Below are positions 33,071 through 42,907 of a stretch of 64,000 bases of DNA, piece by piece. The DNA comes from Pomphorhynchus laevis (Eukaryota; Acanthocephala; Palaeacanthocephala; Echinorhynchida; Pomphorhynchidae), in the NCBI GenBank assembly GCA_012934845.2, contig WNNJ02002166.1, positions 62,001 through 126,000 on the forward strand. Direction: 5' to 3'. The translations under genes and the position numbers were made by a program. Below the pieces are notes generated by a model that saw nothing but the letters and a program-made list of their open reading frames with translations, was not told the origin of the DNA and did no database searches. Numbering within the stretch: the first letter of the stretch is position 1; the number at the start of each line of letters is the position of its first letter.

Positions 33071-34489
33071 ATATTTATATTTATTTGATGGTTTAATTTT
33101 TGTTAGATAGGCGTTATAATTATTATAACATATATATGTATATCTTTTTCCGAATATAAGATTAATTAATTTTACTAACGCTTCTTTAATATCTACTAAA
33201 TCTAGATTTGTATAAAGAGTACTATAAAATCGTATGTATTTATATTTTGAAAATTTATTCCTTTTGTCTGTTCTAAAAATTCTTTTGTAGAATTAATACT
33301 GAAATAGTGTTTTATACCAGTATTAATTTCAATTACCTTGCAATATTTTTTAAAGTGTGGTTTAATTACTTTAAGTATTTTATTCATTTAGACAGAAAGT
33401 GGTTTTAATGTACATTTAAACGCACTACATATGAACCTAGGTTTGATTGGATTTTTATGTAATTTTGGATTCCAATATAAGATAGGTATAGTTTTATTAT
33501 CTAAATCAACCTTTATACCATTTATCCATTATAGAACAGTGACTTGTAATAATTGTTTCTAAACTCAACTCACTACGTTCATATGTTGGATTTAAATTTA
33601 AATCATTAGAATTAACCTCTTTCATTAGTATATCATAATAAAGCTTTTTGCATATGAAGACAAAGTTATTACTAGCTTTATCAATAGTTGTTATTATATA
33701 GTTATCCTTTAATTTAGTAAGTTCTTTATACATATAAAAGTTGTTTTAATATTTCTAATCGTTCATTTATATACATATCTTTTTTAATATTTTTAACTCT
33801 ATTTTTCCTATTTCTTTTATCATCATGACTTCTTAGTTTACGTTTTACCGGATTATTATAATATAGTTGTTTATTATGTATTATACTACTTCTGCCAATT
33901 CCTTGTACCACGTCATTTAATCCTAATGGGTACATGGAATTAAGCGTTTTAATCCAAAAATCTTCTTTTTCTAATAGTTTTTGATTTAATATTGAAATGT
34001 TTTCTTCGATAATATGTTCTAAAATAAATAATTTACAGTTTTAAATATCATGTCCTATTAATCTCATATGTTTATGAAATATAGTTTGACTATTATGCTG
34101 TATATTATATATGTGTTGACTAAACCTAGTTTTTAACATTTGATATGTTTTTCTTATATATTGCAATCCACATGTACATCGTATTAGATACACTACACCT
34201 GCGGTATTGCAGTTACAATTATTATTAATATTTAATGAAACACATTTGTTTGTCGTATTACTTACAATACAATTATTATTATTTATAACATCACAAACTA
34301 TACAATATTTTCTGTTACATTTAAAAGATCTAAAATTGAAATCATTAGTACTTACGTATTTTTTCAATATGGTTGAGTATATGTAATTTTTAAGTCATAA
34401 TTTTTAACGTTGCTTTTTCGGTGTCGCCACCTAGTTTAGTTGACTCAGACTAAACTTACAACGGGACATCCAGCAGCATCTGATACGTC

Positions 34490-34640
34490 ATAAGTTTGCA
34501 TTTTTCCCCTCTGCTGTGTTGGTTCGAGGAATAGGAGCCGAAACATTAAAACATTGCAGTTCCTCCTGATGACCTCTAATTCTTATTCTGTTACATCGTA
34601 TGCTATTTATTAGTCAATATATAAAAAATCACTTGTTTAA
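34490..34640 (+). repeat. Naiad pseudo-LTR fragment, opposite orientation
   Basis: Reads TGTTGGTTCGAGGAATAGGA, GCCGAAACATTAAAACATTG, TCCTCCTGATGACCTCTAAT and TATTAGTCAAT: the reverse complement of the 3' half of the pseudo-LTR. It lies right after the 5' leader of copy B, so that copy is flanked by inverted pseudo-LTR pieces, a common PLE arrangement. Confidence 0.75.
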
Positions 34641-35014
34641 AAATTGTCGAGATTCTTATAAATACAATTATTATTTTTCCAGCTCAGTGTTTAGTGAAGT
34701 CGACAGCCGAAATTACACTCATATACAAGTTCTTGATTTTAACTACTTACAAAAAGTACTCTATATGTTCAATTCATAGCATTTCTCACATACTTTAAGT
34801 TAAAAAAATTGTCTTTGTGATTTTAAGGAATATATACAAGCTTAAACACAAAGATAAATAACATACAAATTATTAATACAAATCAACGCAAGCAACGATA
34901 GAACAATTTGAACTGATTAAGACTTACAAGTCTACAACTGATTACAGTTACAAAGCATAACTGATCACAATCAGCGATCAGCTTTCACCAGCAATCAGCT
35001 ATTACCAGCTTTGA

Positions 35015-35740
35015 ATGACAGCACAAAATTTATCAAATACGCGATGCTGTCCTTGTAATGGACCTTCCACAGTTTGTAAGGCTTGCATTTGTGTTCGCAG
35101 CGATCAAAACGGTACCAATTGTATTGCTCCGAGGTGTTTAAACCGTGGGTCAAGTGCTACTATCCACCCGAACGCTATTTCAGTCGACAGATCGATGATC
35201 AAGTTGCCCACAGTGATGCAGACGGACAACTCAATCAATTCTTTTACGAATATGCACCTTAGCACCTTTCAGCCAGGCACAAATTTTTATTTGCATCCAA
35301 GTGATCTTAGTACGTTTGCTACAGGCGAGTTTGATACGGCTGATTTCGTAACCCTTGATATCAAATGCTCAAGTCCTGGTTGCACTCTGAGAACCTATGT
35401 GAAAGCTACTTGTAGCGTCGATAGAAATTTCTTTCTGCGAGACTTCCACTGTGGATATTGTTTAGCAAAACGCTTATCATCAATTGAAGAAGTTGTTGAG
35501 CGCTCACGAATCGAAATCGCTGAGTTGACGACAGAGCTTGGAAACTTAAAGAATAATTTTTTGGAAAGAACCTCATCTGATGGTGAAGAATCCAGTTTAA
35601 CTAAATCGTGTACTTTTGCAGGTGTAGTTAGGCAGGAAGTTGTAAGATCTGTTTTCGCGGCCAATCATTTAAACAGGAATGTGAGTCCGCCTTATTCTTG
35701 CAAGAGTGTAATAAACAGGCAAACCGTTCGTGTAACGTAG
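35015..35740 (+). CDS. LINE ORF1 protein with two zinc-binding-like modules
   Basis: 241 open codons. N-terminal Cys-rich module CCPCNGPSTVCKACICV followed by NGTNCIAPRC, a knuckle seen in ORF1 proteins of several CR1-like elements. A PHD-like module follows in the middle: CSSPGCTLRTYV... FHCGYCLAKRL (about 112-150), matching the C..C...YC..C module of ORF1 at 42908. Then an acidic coiled-coil-like stretch (SSIEEVVERSRIEIAELTTE). The frame ends early at 35740; matching sequence continues in other frames to about 36125, so this ORF1 is truncated. Such proteins bind the element RNA. Confidence 0.7.
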   Translation: MTAQNLSNTRCCPCNGPSTVCKACICVRSDQNGTNCIAPRCLNRGSSATIHPNAISVDRSMIKLPTVMQTDNSINSFTNMHLSTFQPGTNFYLHPSDLSTFATGEFDTADFVTLDIKCSSPGCTLRTYVKATCSVDRNFFLRDFHCGYCLAKRLSSIEEVVERSRIEIAELTTELGNLKNNFLERTSSDGEESSLTKSCTFAGVVRQEVVRSVFAANHLNRNVSPPYSCKSVINRQTVRVT

Positions 35741-36164
35741 TCATTAGAGGGTTACCTGTTTAATCGAATGATTAAGAAGACGTCGTCAAGAACATTTTCT
35801 CTGAAATCGGGAAAAATATATCAACATGTCGGTATCTTCGACTCAAACGATTTTCATCTAAACGAACTGATATTCCTCCATGGTTGCTTGTTTCAACTGA
35901 TGAATCGATATCACGTCAAGCATTTTCCTATTGTAGTAAGCTACGAAATTCACCTAGCATTCCAGACTCTATGTAATTTCTGATTTGTCACCAGTAGAAC
36001 GTGATGCTTACAGAACTCTCCATGCCGAGCTTAACGAGAAACGAAACACTGACCGTCCCTCTACTTTCATTATACGTTATAATATGGTTATACACACTCG
36101 CAAACTGAAAACACCTAGACAATAACAACACTGCGAGTTTATCCACCTCCCACATTTGACTATC

Positions 36165-36735
36165 GAATCCTTAAAATCCAGTAAATCCTCCAGTAAATCC
36201 TCCAGTAAATTCTCTAGTAAATCCTCCAGTAAATCCTCCAGTAAATCCTCCAGTAAATCCTCCAGTAAATCAAGTAAATCCTCCAGTAAATCCTCCAGTA
36301 AATCCTCCAGTAAATCCTCCAGTAAATCCTCCAGTAAATCCTCCAGTAAATCCTCCAGTAAATCCTCCAGTAAATCCTCCAGTAAATCCTCCAGTAAATC
36401 CTCCAGTAAATCCTCCAGTAAATCCTCCAGTAAATCCTCCAGTAAATCCTCCAGTAAATCCTCCAGTAAATCCTCCAGTAAATCCTCCAGTAAATCCTCC
36501 AGTAAATCCTCCAGTAAATCCTCCAGTAAATCCTCCAGTAAATCCTCCAGTAAATCCTCCAGTAAATCCTCCAGTAAATCCTCCAGTAAATCCTCCAGTA
36601 AATCCTCCAGTAAATCCTCCAGTAAATCCTCCAGTAAATCTTCAAGTAAATTTTCCAGTAAATCCTTCAGTAAATCCTCCAGTATATCCTTCAGTAATTC
36701 CTTCAGCAAATCCCCAATTAAATAATCCAATAAAT
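36165..36735. repeat. 12-bp tandem repeat array (AGTAAATCCTCC)n
   Basis: About 45 units of AGTAAATCCTCC, nearly perfect in the centre and degenerate at both edges. Because 12 is a multiple of 3 and no stop is formed, it yields artificial open frames on both strands (Ser-Ser-Lys repeats on plus, LLED or WRIY repeats on minus). I treat these as artefacts. The array lies after LINE ORF1 and continues in weaker form at 37019-37145. Confidence 0.95.
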
Positions 36736-36738
36736 TTT

Positions 36739-36850
36739 CGAGTATATACTCCAGTTAATTCTCTACTTAAAGATTTAATGGAGATTTAATTGAGGATTAA
36801 CTGGATACTTTATTTGAGTATTTACTTGAGAATTAACTGGAGTATATACT
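36739..36850. repeat. Palindrome within the array region
   Basis: CGAGTATATACTCCAGTTAA at 36739-36760 is complemented by TTAACTGGAGTATATACTCG at about 36832-36851, with partly paired sequence between. It separates the main array from the second copy of the LINE 5' segment. Confidence 0.85.
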
Positions 36851-36852
36851 CG

Positions 36853-37017
36853 AATTATTATTTTTCCAGCTCAGTGTTTGGTGAAGTCGACACCCAAAAT
36901 TACACTCATATTAAAGTTCTTGATTTTAACTACTTACAAAAAAGGTACTCTATATGTTCAATTCATAGCATTTCTCACATACTTTACGTTGAAAAATTGT
37001 CTTGGTGATTTTAATCA
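36853..37017 (+). repeat. Second copy of the LINE 5' segment
   Basis: About 165 bp closely matching 34670-34835 (shared TTATTTTTCCAGCTCAGTGT, GTGAAGTCGAC, TTCAATTCATAGCATTTCTC). Direct repeat 2.2 kb apart, flanking ORF1 and the array. It could be a second 5' end from another LINE insertion or an internal duplication. Confidence 0.8.
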
Positions 37018-37018
37018 A

Positions 37019-37145
37019 CAAGACAGTAAATCATTCTAATTTCAGTAAATCATTCAATTTCAGTAAATCACCAAGAAAATTCTTAAGTAAAGCCGTCAGT
37101 AAATCCACCAGCAAATCTTCCAGTAAATCATCTAGTGTATCATCT
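37019..37145. repeat. Degenerate continuation of the 12-bp array
   Basis: Spaced AGTAAATC units with variable fillers, ending just before the ORF2 region begins. It suggests that the palindrome and 5' segment split a once-continuous array. Confidence 0.7.
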
Positions 37146-38639
37146 AATTGATTCGACCACTGCTTCCCAAGTCTTTCTGAAAATTAGTCGTCTTAAATAT
37201 CCGTTCTCTTAGTAACAAGATTGGTTCAGAATATGATTTTTTCCTTCATAAATCTTTGAATGTTCTGTGTTTAACCGAATCTTGGCACATTGATCAGAAT
37301 GATTTCTCTATAAAACGCCTCTGCTTTTTAAACCTCTCTGTGGTTGATAAGGCTCGTCAACTACCTATTAATTCAAACAGATTAAATTAACCACGTTTGT
37401 CTTATAGCTTTATATCACCATTGGTCTCCGTTGCAATCATTATCGTTGACATTTGCTCCTCTTACTTTGGAACTACTTGGGTTCGGTGTAAAAGCCGGCT
37501 CGTTGTTTATCAATATCTACTTATTCTGTCGACCTGGTTAGTGTCATTCGTCAGACGCGTTTTTCGGTGTTATGTCAAACTTACTTTCATCTTCATCTCC
37601 GGATTATCTTGCGTTGTGTACTAGGTGATATAAATGTTCGCTTAGATCGTCCTTGTGATTCCAATACCCTAAAAATGATTTCTACATTTAATGATTATGA
37701 TTTTCAAATCATGTCTCCTCATTATTCTTCTGCTACCCATATTATTAGCGGTACCCTCGATATTGCTGCCCGACTCTCGCGTCTTGCCGTGTCTTCTTCA
37801 TTGTGTATATCTGATCATGGTTTATATGATCACTTTCTTGTTACCTGTTCTCTCTCTTTGTTAAAAATTAATGTTCCTACAAAAATTATCTCGTGTCGTT
37901 CTTGGAAATCCCTCGATTTTTCTCTTCTTCGCTCTCATATCAACCGCTCTCCGTTAATATACCCTTCTTCTATCTACGAATCCCCCAATTACTTATGTAC
38001 CCTTTTTAAAAATGTATTGTGCTCTATCCTAGATGAAATTCTTCCCCTTAAAATTTTTGTTCAATTGCGTCATTATCGTACAATATGGTTCGACTCTGAG
38101 TGTGTGACTTCAAAACGCCTCATGCGTACTTTTCAGAACTTATCATCGTTATCTCAGACTATTTTCAGCACTTGACTCCTCCGTTTATCGTAATCAATTA
38201 TTTGCTATTCGTCGTTCGCCTAGGCAACTTCTGTGTTCTAAGTCATATATTTTTTGGCGAAACAAACTGGTTTTCGCTAATAACTCTCGAACTAAATGGA
38301 AAACTCTCAATTCTCTACTTTATCGTCCATCTGTCATCTTTACTCTTGATCCTTCTCAATTCTCTGATTACCTAATTTCAAAAACAATTTCTCTTATCGA
38401 TTCGATCATCGCCCATCCACATATAACACCGAGATAGGTGTTATATAACAACTATAACACCTATCTAGCAGAAATTCAACCATAAAGTAAGTATAAATAT
38501 ATGCAATAAATTGAATTAATACAGCCTTAGATATTTTGATAAATAAAAATTATTAAAAAAATCTATATTAAGACAAAATGCTGTCTTTAAATTAAAGATA
38601 ATAGGATCCCAATTATAGTTGATTTTTTTAAGCTTTATA

Positions 38640-39300
38640 TAAAATGGATTTATAAAAAATAAATTTAAACTATTGAAATATATGCTCAGATATATTGATG
38701 GTATATATGTGTACCATCAGTGAACAAATTTATCTAGATAATTTAATTCTTAATAGAACTAATATTGATGATAAAAAATGGCATATATCTAAATATAAGC
38801 ATTAAATTAACATCAATTAAAAGTATTATTAACTTGTATCTTAAAAATGACATATGTTAGTTTACAAACATTCGGGTACCAAATAATAAAAAATGCATTC
38901 ATTTTATGAACATTCATGGTATCAAATAATATTTAATATAATGCATAGAATAATGAAATTTTACTTATTGACATAATATAATGACTAAGGAAAAAATACT
39001 GTACTTTTTAAAAATCATTTTAATTATTTAATTGATAAATTTTTAAAATTTGAAAATGAGGAAGATTAAACTGAACAAAACATTATTACGCATTCAGATA
39101 ATCAATAGCAGAATGTAATGTTATATAATAATCACAATACATCATAGTAAACGTATCATTAGAGGTATTTAATCTAACTATTTTGTTCGGGTATGAAAAT
39201 GGACCAAAACCTGACAGCATATCAGTTCTTCCTTATTACCTTAAATCTTTGCTGTACTAAATGATATTTTTATTATATATATCACTTTTCTCGTCTTTAG
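38640..39300 (+). mobile_element. Old Naiad fragment (RT motif C to end) and pseudo-LTR
   Basis: Plus-strand pieces resemble the Naiad C-terminal RT: KYMLRYIDGIYV, then LILNRTNIDD, followed by a region matching the FLHEHSC...NNEILRIA block at the DNA level (CATTCATTTTATGAACATTC). From about 39180 a diverged pseudo-LTR follows (CCAAAACCTGACAGCATATC). Orientation is opposite to copies A and B. Many interruptions; old. Confidence 0.7.
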
Positions 39301-40189
39301 TAATTTTTGATTAAATTGAACGGCGAGAACAAGAATCAAGTTTATTTGATATATTGCTGAGCAACATGATCGAAGAGTTTAATTATACCGACAACAATAA
39401 GTCATTGTTTTTATTAAAAAAACACTCGAATTAAATGATGTTAGAATTAATATTTCCTAATGAAGACTTGCAGAAATAATATTCATCTTACAGCTTTTAT
39501 TTTTTAGGTCTTTAAAAATATCAACATTGTATAAATCGCATCTGCAATATACTGAAAAAAATAGGTCATTTAAATATTTTCTCCTTTATTTTCAGAATTT
39601 AATGAGCTTCCAAAAAGTATTTTTAAAGCAGCCGCCCAACGTTTACTGCAAAAATCAAACTCCCCATGTTTAATCTGTATCAAGAAGATAATCATGTCAC
39701 ATTTTTATAATTAACGTACAACACTCAGTTCAACACATAGTGTTTTGAATTTATCAAAAACTTATGATGTGTCTACAGAAATAGTTTCAACGAGGGATGT
39801 TTCGGACTCCATGAGTTTACAGTAGACATGAATGCGATCATCAACGCAAAATTAAATGTTTAAAATTCACCAAAACGTTGAATACTTTAGCACATACATA
39901 TGCAGAAATTCATGAATAATAAAATAAATTCTAAAGGGTCATCGAGGTACAGCTGGATTAAAACCATATGGCCAGATCACATATGAATGTGACTTCTTGA
40001 TGATGTCATGATAGTTATGATATAAAAACCTAATCCGAACCAGTAATAAGTGCGTTAAAAGCATTCAAAATATCACCTAGATCTTCTGTTTTATAAGAGT
40101 TGAACATCGATTAGAAGAATAATAAATATTTAATCTTAAGATTTTATATAATTTAGATTTATAAAAAGTAAAAAATTTAAAACATTCAG
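39301..40189. other. Unassigned AT-rich DNA
   Basis: No gene recognised. 39670-39750 is one arm of an inverted pair with 41116-41194 (shared TTAACGTACAACACTCAGTT and CACATAGTGTTTTGAATTT), so this stretch belongs to a larger inverted structure. Confidence 0.45.
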
Positions 40190-40600
40190 TTTTTATAAAT
40201 TGATAAGTAAATAATAAACTGCGCATTAGAATTAAGATTATAGGTTATCAAAAGGAACTGTTATGTTATAAAGTTTCGGCCCTATTCCTCGAAACAACAT
40301 TGCATCGTAGCCGAATACAATTCAAATTTTTTATCAGTAATTTTATGAATTGATTAATAAATAATATTCGATTCATCACAATTAAAATTACATGCCAGCA
40401 GAAGGAACTGCTATGCTATTAGGTTAGAACCCATATTCCTTGATCAGACCAAACATAGCAGCAGAACCATATATAATAAAACACTGTATCATAAATATTA
40501 TGAACCGATTAATTAATAATATACAATGGAACAGAAATAAGATTAGAGAACATAAGATAGAACCTCTATGCTATTAGGTTTCAGCCATTTTACTTTACGA
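40190..40600 (-). repeat. Three tandem diverged Naiad pseudo-LTR pieces
   Basis: Three successive copies of the block AATAAATAATA...AGAATTA..ATT..AGG(A)AC(T)GCTATG...GTTTCGGCC / CATTGCAG-type hairpin, at about 40190-40330, 40335-40480 and 40490-40600. Tandem pseudo-LTRs are typical for PLEs. They lead directly into the Naiad body at 40600-42060. Confidence 0.65.
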
Positions 40601-40689
40601 TTTTTTGTTTGATTTTATTTTTATGGTAACCTAGTTTAAAATATGTATCTATAAAATTATCTAAATGATTTTGAAGAAAGCCAATATAA

Positions 40690-40900
40690 ATAATTATTGG
40701 AGGTGAATCAAAGGAAAGAAGAAAATATTTTTGATATATCACTAACTTCTGTTAGCATCTTCAGAAAATTACACCACTTCAGAAAATGTAATTTTCTGAA
40801 GATGCTAACAGTAATTAGCGAAATATCAAGAATATTTTCTTCATTTCTTTGATCCAGCTCCAATAATTATTTATCAATAATGAATCAGTATCAACTATTT
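40690..40900. mobile_element. Hairpin (foldback) element inserted in Naiad F
   Basis: About 211 bp whose ends are inverted copies of each other (arms 40690-40772 and 40790-40873; ends AATAATTATTGGAG / CTCCAATAATTATT). The Naiad sequence on both sides is duplicated exactly: AAAGCCAATATAA at 40677-40689 and 40901-40913. The right arm carries a hammerhead-like core. It is read as a solo PLE pseudo-LTR pair inserted into an older element. Confidence 0.85.
40796..40827 (+). ncRNA. Hammerhead-like core in hairpin element
   Basis: CTGAAGA, then a stem GCTAA/TTAGC around CAGTAA, then GAAATATC. The order matches a hammerhead (CUGANGA, helix II, GAAA, very short helix III, cleavage triplet) with one change in the first box. 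The mirrored arm at 40733-40764 (minus strand) has the first box and stem but an altered GAAA. Confidence 0.5.
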
Positions 40901-42103
40901 AAAGCCAATATAATTACTTATTATAGCAATTCGTAAAATTTCATTATTTAATGTATTATATTTCATATTATATGATATGCATGAATGCTAATGCAAAAAT
41001 GTTTCGGGCCCTATTGCTTGACTATTTTCTGCTTGATGATATTTTTAAAGTAACCTAGTTTGAAATATACGAGTATTATATGGTATGCATCAATAATCAT
41101 GCAAAAATATGTTTTGGAATTTAAAACACTATGTGTTGAACTGAGTGTTGTACGTTAATTATAAAATAGTGACATGATTATCTTCTTCATACAGTTGTTG
41201 AATTAATACTGAAATAATGTTTTATATCTACATTAATTTCAATTACCTTAAATATTTTCTAAAATGGGTGTTTTAATTGCTTGAAGTATTTTATTTTAAC
41301 AAAACGAGAGAGGTTATAATAATCATTTAATAAACTCCATATAAACCTAGGCTCTATTGGATTTATATAATTTCTGAATACATATTTATATCTACATCTT
41401 AATATCGATACGCTTACGATATTTTAAAAATATTGTAAATTTAATTTCAATACTTTTTATGCTTTAATTTAGTAAGCTCTATGTATACATATCTTTATTA
41501 ATTTGATCTTTAATTTTTATAATTGTCTACTATTTTTTCTTTTCATTTTAAAAAAATCAAATATATAATATTTCTAAATTTTTATCGTAGATGTATTTAT
41601 GCATACACTATTAATAAGCTTAACAAAGTAAGAATTTACTAACGAATTATTAATTTTATTTTTTCGTTATTATTTAATTTATATTTATATTTTTGATAGC
41701 ATTTGTTAAATTCCTAATGGTTTTATTAATTTTAGATTTTGTGTACATATTTGTTCTTTTTTATTAAAATTAAGCCTCTTGAGATTGCATTCTGTCTAGA
41801 ATATTTCTAATATAGTCGTTACATATCGATTTCAATTCCCTATCATAATTAAATTTTTTCGTACTGATGGCGGTATCATTTTTCGTACTAATGGCTGTGA
41901 CAGCATATACTGTATTTAAGGAATATATTTACTTAAATCTGATCCTATTATTTCTTTACTTTTGAATTATTTAAAAGTTTACTTTTATCTGTTATCTATA
42001 CATTTATTAATGTAGCTTATGAGTGTATATTTTTATTGTTTATAGTAAAAATAAACTCTAAACCCATAATCTTCTTCCATTTCGATTACATAGTTTTATT
42101 GGA

Positions 42104-42258
42104 ACTAAGAAGAAAATAGTTTTCCTTTATTTAAAAAAATTAAATATTTCCATAGCTCCTGCTATCATCAGGATTACAATAAATGTTCACAAAATTTCGT
42201 TTTTTAACATTTATATAAAAGTACAAGCATTGATGTTCCCCGCATTTCTATTTAAAAA
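42104..42258 (-). repeat. PLE-type pseudo-LTR, left arm of a long inverted pair
   Basis: About 150 bp matching 48452-48602 in inverted orientation at roughly 80% by eye (shared GGATTACA, CGTTTTTTAACATTTAT, ACATTTCTA-type blocks). Contains a hammerhead-like core at 42141-42171. The pair brackets the full-length LINE and a canonical PLE endonuclease relic. Confidence 0.7.
42141..42171 (-). ncRNA. Hammerhead-like core, intact CUGAUGA
   Basis: On the minus strand: CTGATGA (42171-42165), stem ATAGC/GCTAT closed by AGGA, then GGAAATATT. The first box and GAAA are both canonical and helix II is fully paired. Helix III would be minimal, as reported for the hammerheads of PLE pseudo-LTRs. Confidence 0.6.
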
Positions 42259-42269
42259 GAAAAATAAAA

Positions 42270-42576
42270 TACTGAGAAATAAAATATGCATACAACAAAA
42301 TATTAAAAAAGCACATTTTAAAATAAACAGAAAAAAAAGAAAAAAAAACAAAATCATAAAACAAAATCATAAAACAAAATAAAATCAAAAAACAATTGAT
42401 AAAAACACAGATTGAATACTAAAATAATGTAATAATAGAGTAATTAATTATAATTAAATCTAAGCCAAAACAAAATCATAGAACAATGTAAAAACCAACG
42501 AATTAAAAAAATTGAAATAATGTAATATTAGGATAATTAATTATAAAATTTTTATGGAACGAAGAAAAGTATTTTT
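42270..42576. other. A-rich simple sequence
   Basis: Long runs of A with interspersed AAAACAAAATCATA repeats. No gene seen. It lies between two pseudo-LTR relics. Confidence 0.5.
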
Positions 42577-42713
42577 ATTTAATAAAACAAAACGTCAATG
42601 CCCGATATTTCGATAGCTACTGCTATCATCGTCAGGAAACTACAAATATTTACTAAAGTTGCCATTTATATTTTTGAGTTTGAACTTTCTTGGCTGCTTA
42701 ATAAACTACTTAC
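42577..42713 (-). repeat. PLE-type pseudo-LTR relic with hammerhead-like core
   Basis: TTTATTTAATAAAACAAAAC followed on the minus strand by CTGACGATGA, stem GATAGC/GCTATC around AGTA, and GAAATATCGG (42603-42635): a hammerhead-like core with three extra bases in the first box. Its right part is cut by the LINE that inserted at 42724. Confidence 0.6.
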
Positions 42714-42907
42714 ACAAATTACAAAAAGTCCATCGACACTATCAGGATATCAGAGATCGAGTAATAAACAGTTGGAACAGACTCCCGTCATCTGCCGTCA
42801 TCTACAATAAATAACATACAATCTCCCGTCATCTACAATAAATAACATACAATCTAATATACATACAACGAGGAGAATAAAATCACGAATCAAACGACTA
42901 TATACAA

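Larger units (their letters stand above)
32030..34480 (-). mobile_element. Naiad-type PLE copy B, internally deleted
   Basis: Almost base-identical to copy A over most of its length. 5' leader 34390-34480; endonuclease 34380-33740 (QYIRKT in place of QYIGKT); then directly the reverse transcriptase from MYKELTKLKDN (33733), skipping the CxC linker region; motif B VKGVPMGGNSCP and YIDD in 33070-32384, which ends KFLWMDNK and stop; then a complete pseudo-LTR (32030-32385). Broken, with several interruptions besides the internal deletion. The high identity to copy A means both derive from recent activity of one source. Confidence 0.88.
34665..38425 (+). mobile_element. CR1-like LINE relative, 3'-truncated, with repeat array inside
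   Basis: 5' UTR-like segment (34665-34835), ORF1 (35015 to about 36125), a 12-bp tandem array (36165-36735), a second copy of the 5' segment (36853-37017), more degenerate array (37019-37145), then the ORF2 endonuclease region: LGLLNIRSL-type start (about 37170), LCLTESWH, GDINVRLD (37624 on), GTLDIAA, and YDHFLVT. It stops near 38425 before the reverse transcriptase. It is related to, but clearly different from, the LINE at 42725. Several interruptions in ORF2; not active. Confidence 0.8.
40600..42060 (-). mobile_element. Old Naiad copy F
   Basis: At the DNA level it follows copy A from the C-terminus (GTAACCTAGTTTAAAATATG, compare 28970) through scattered blocks of the RT (41200-41700) to the linker region (about 41770-42050, compare 30490-30780). 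It is heavily decayed with many gaps and interruptions. It is itself interrupted at 40690-40900 by a hairpin element. Confidence 0.75.

Noticed and set aside
36077-36730. Long frames of LLED, WRIY and SSK repeats
   Set aside because: They arise because a 12-bp tandem repeat has no stop in several frames; no protein is supported.
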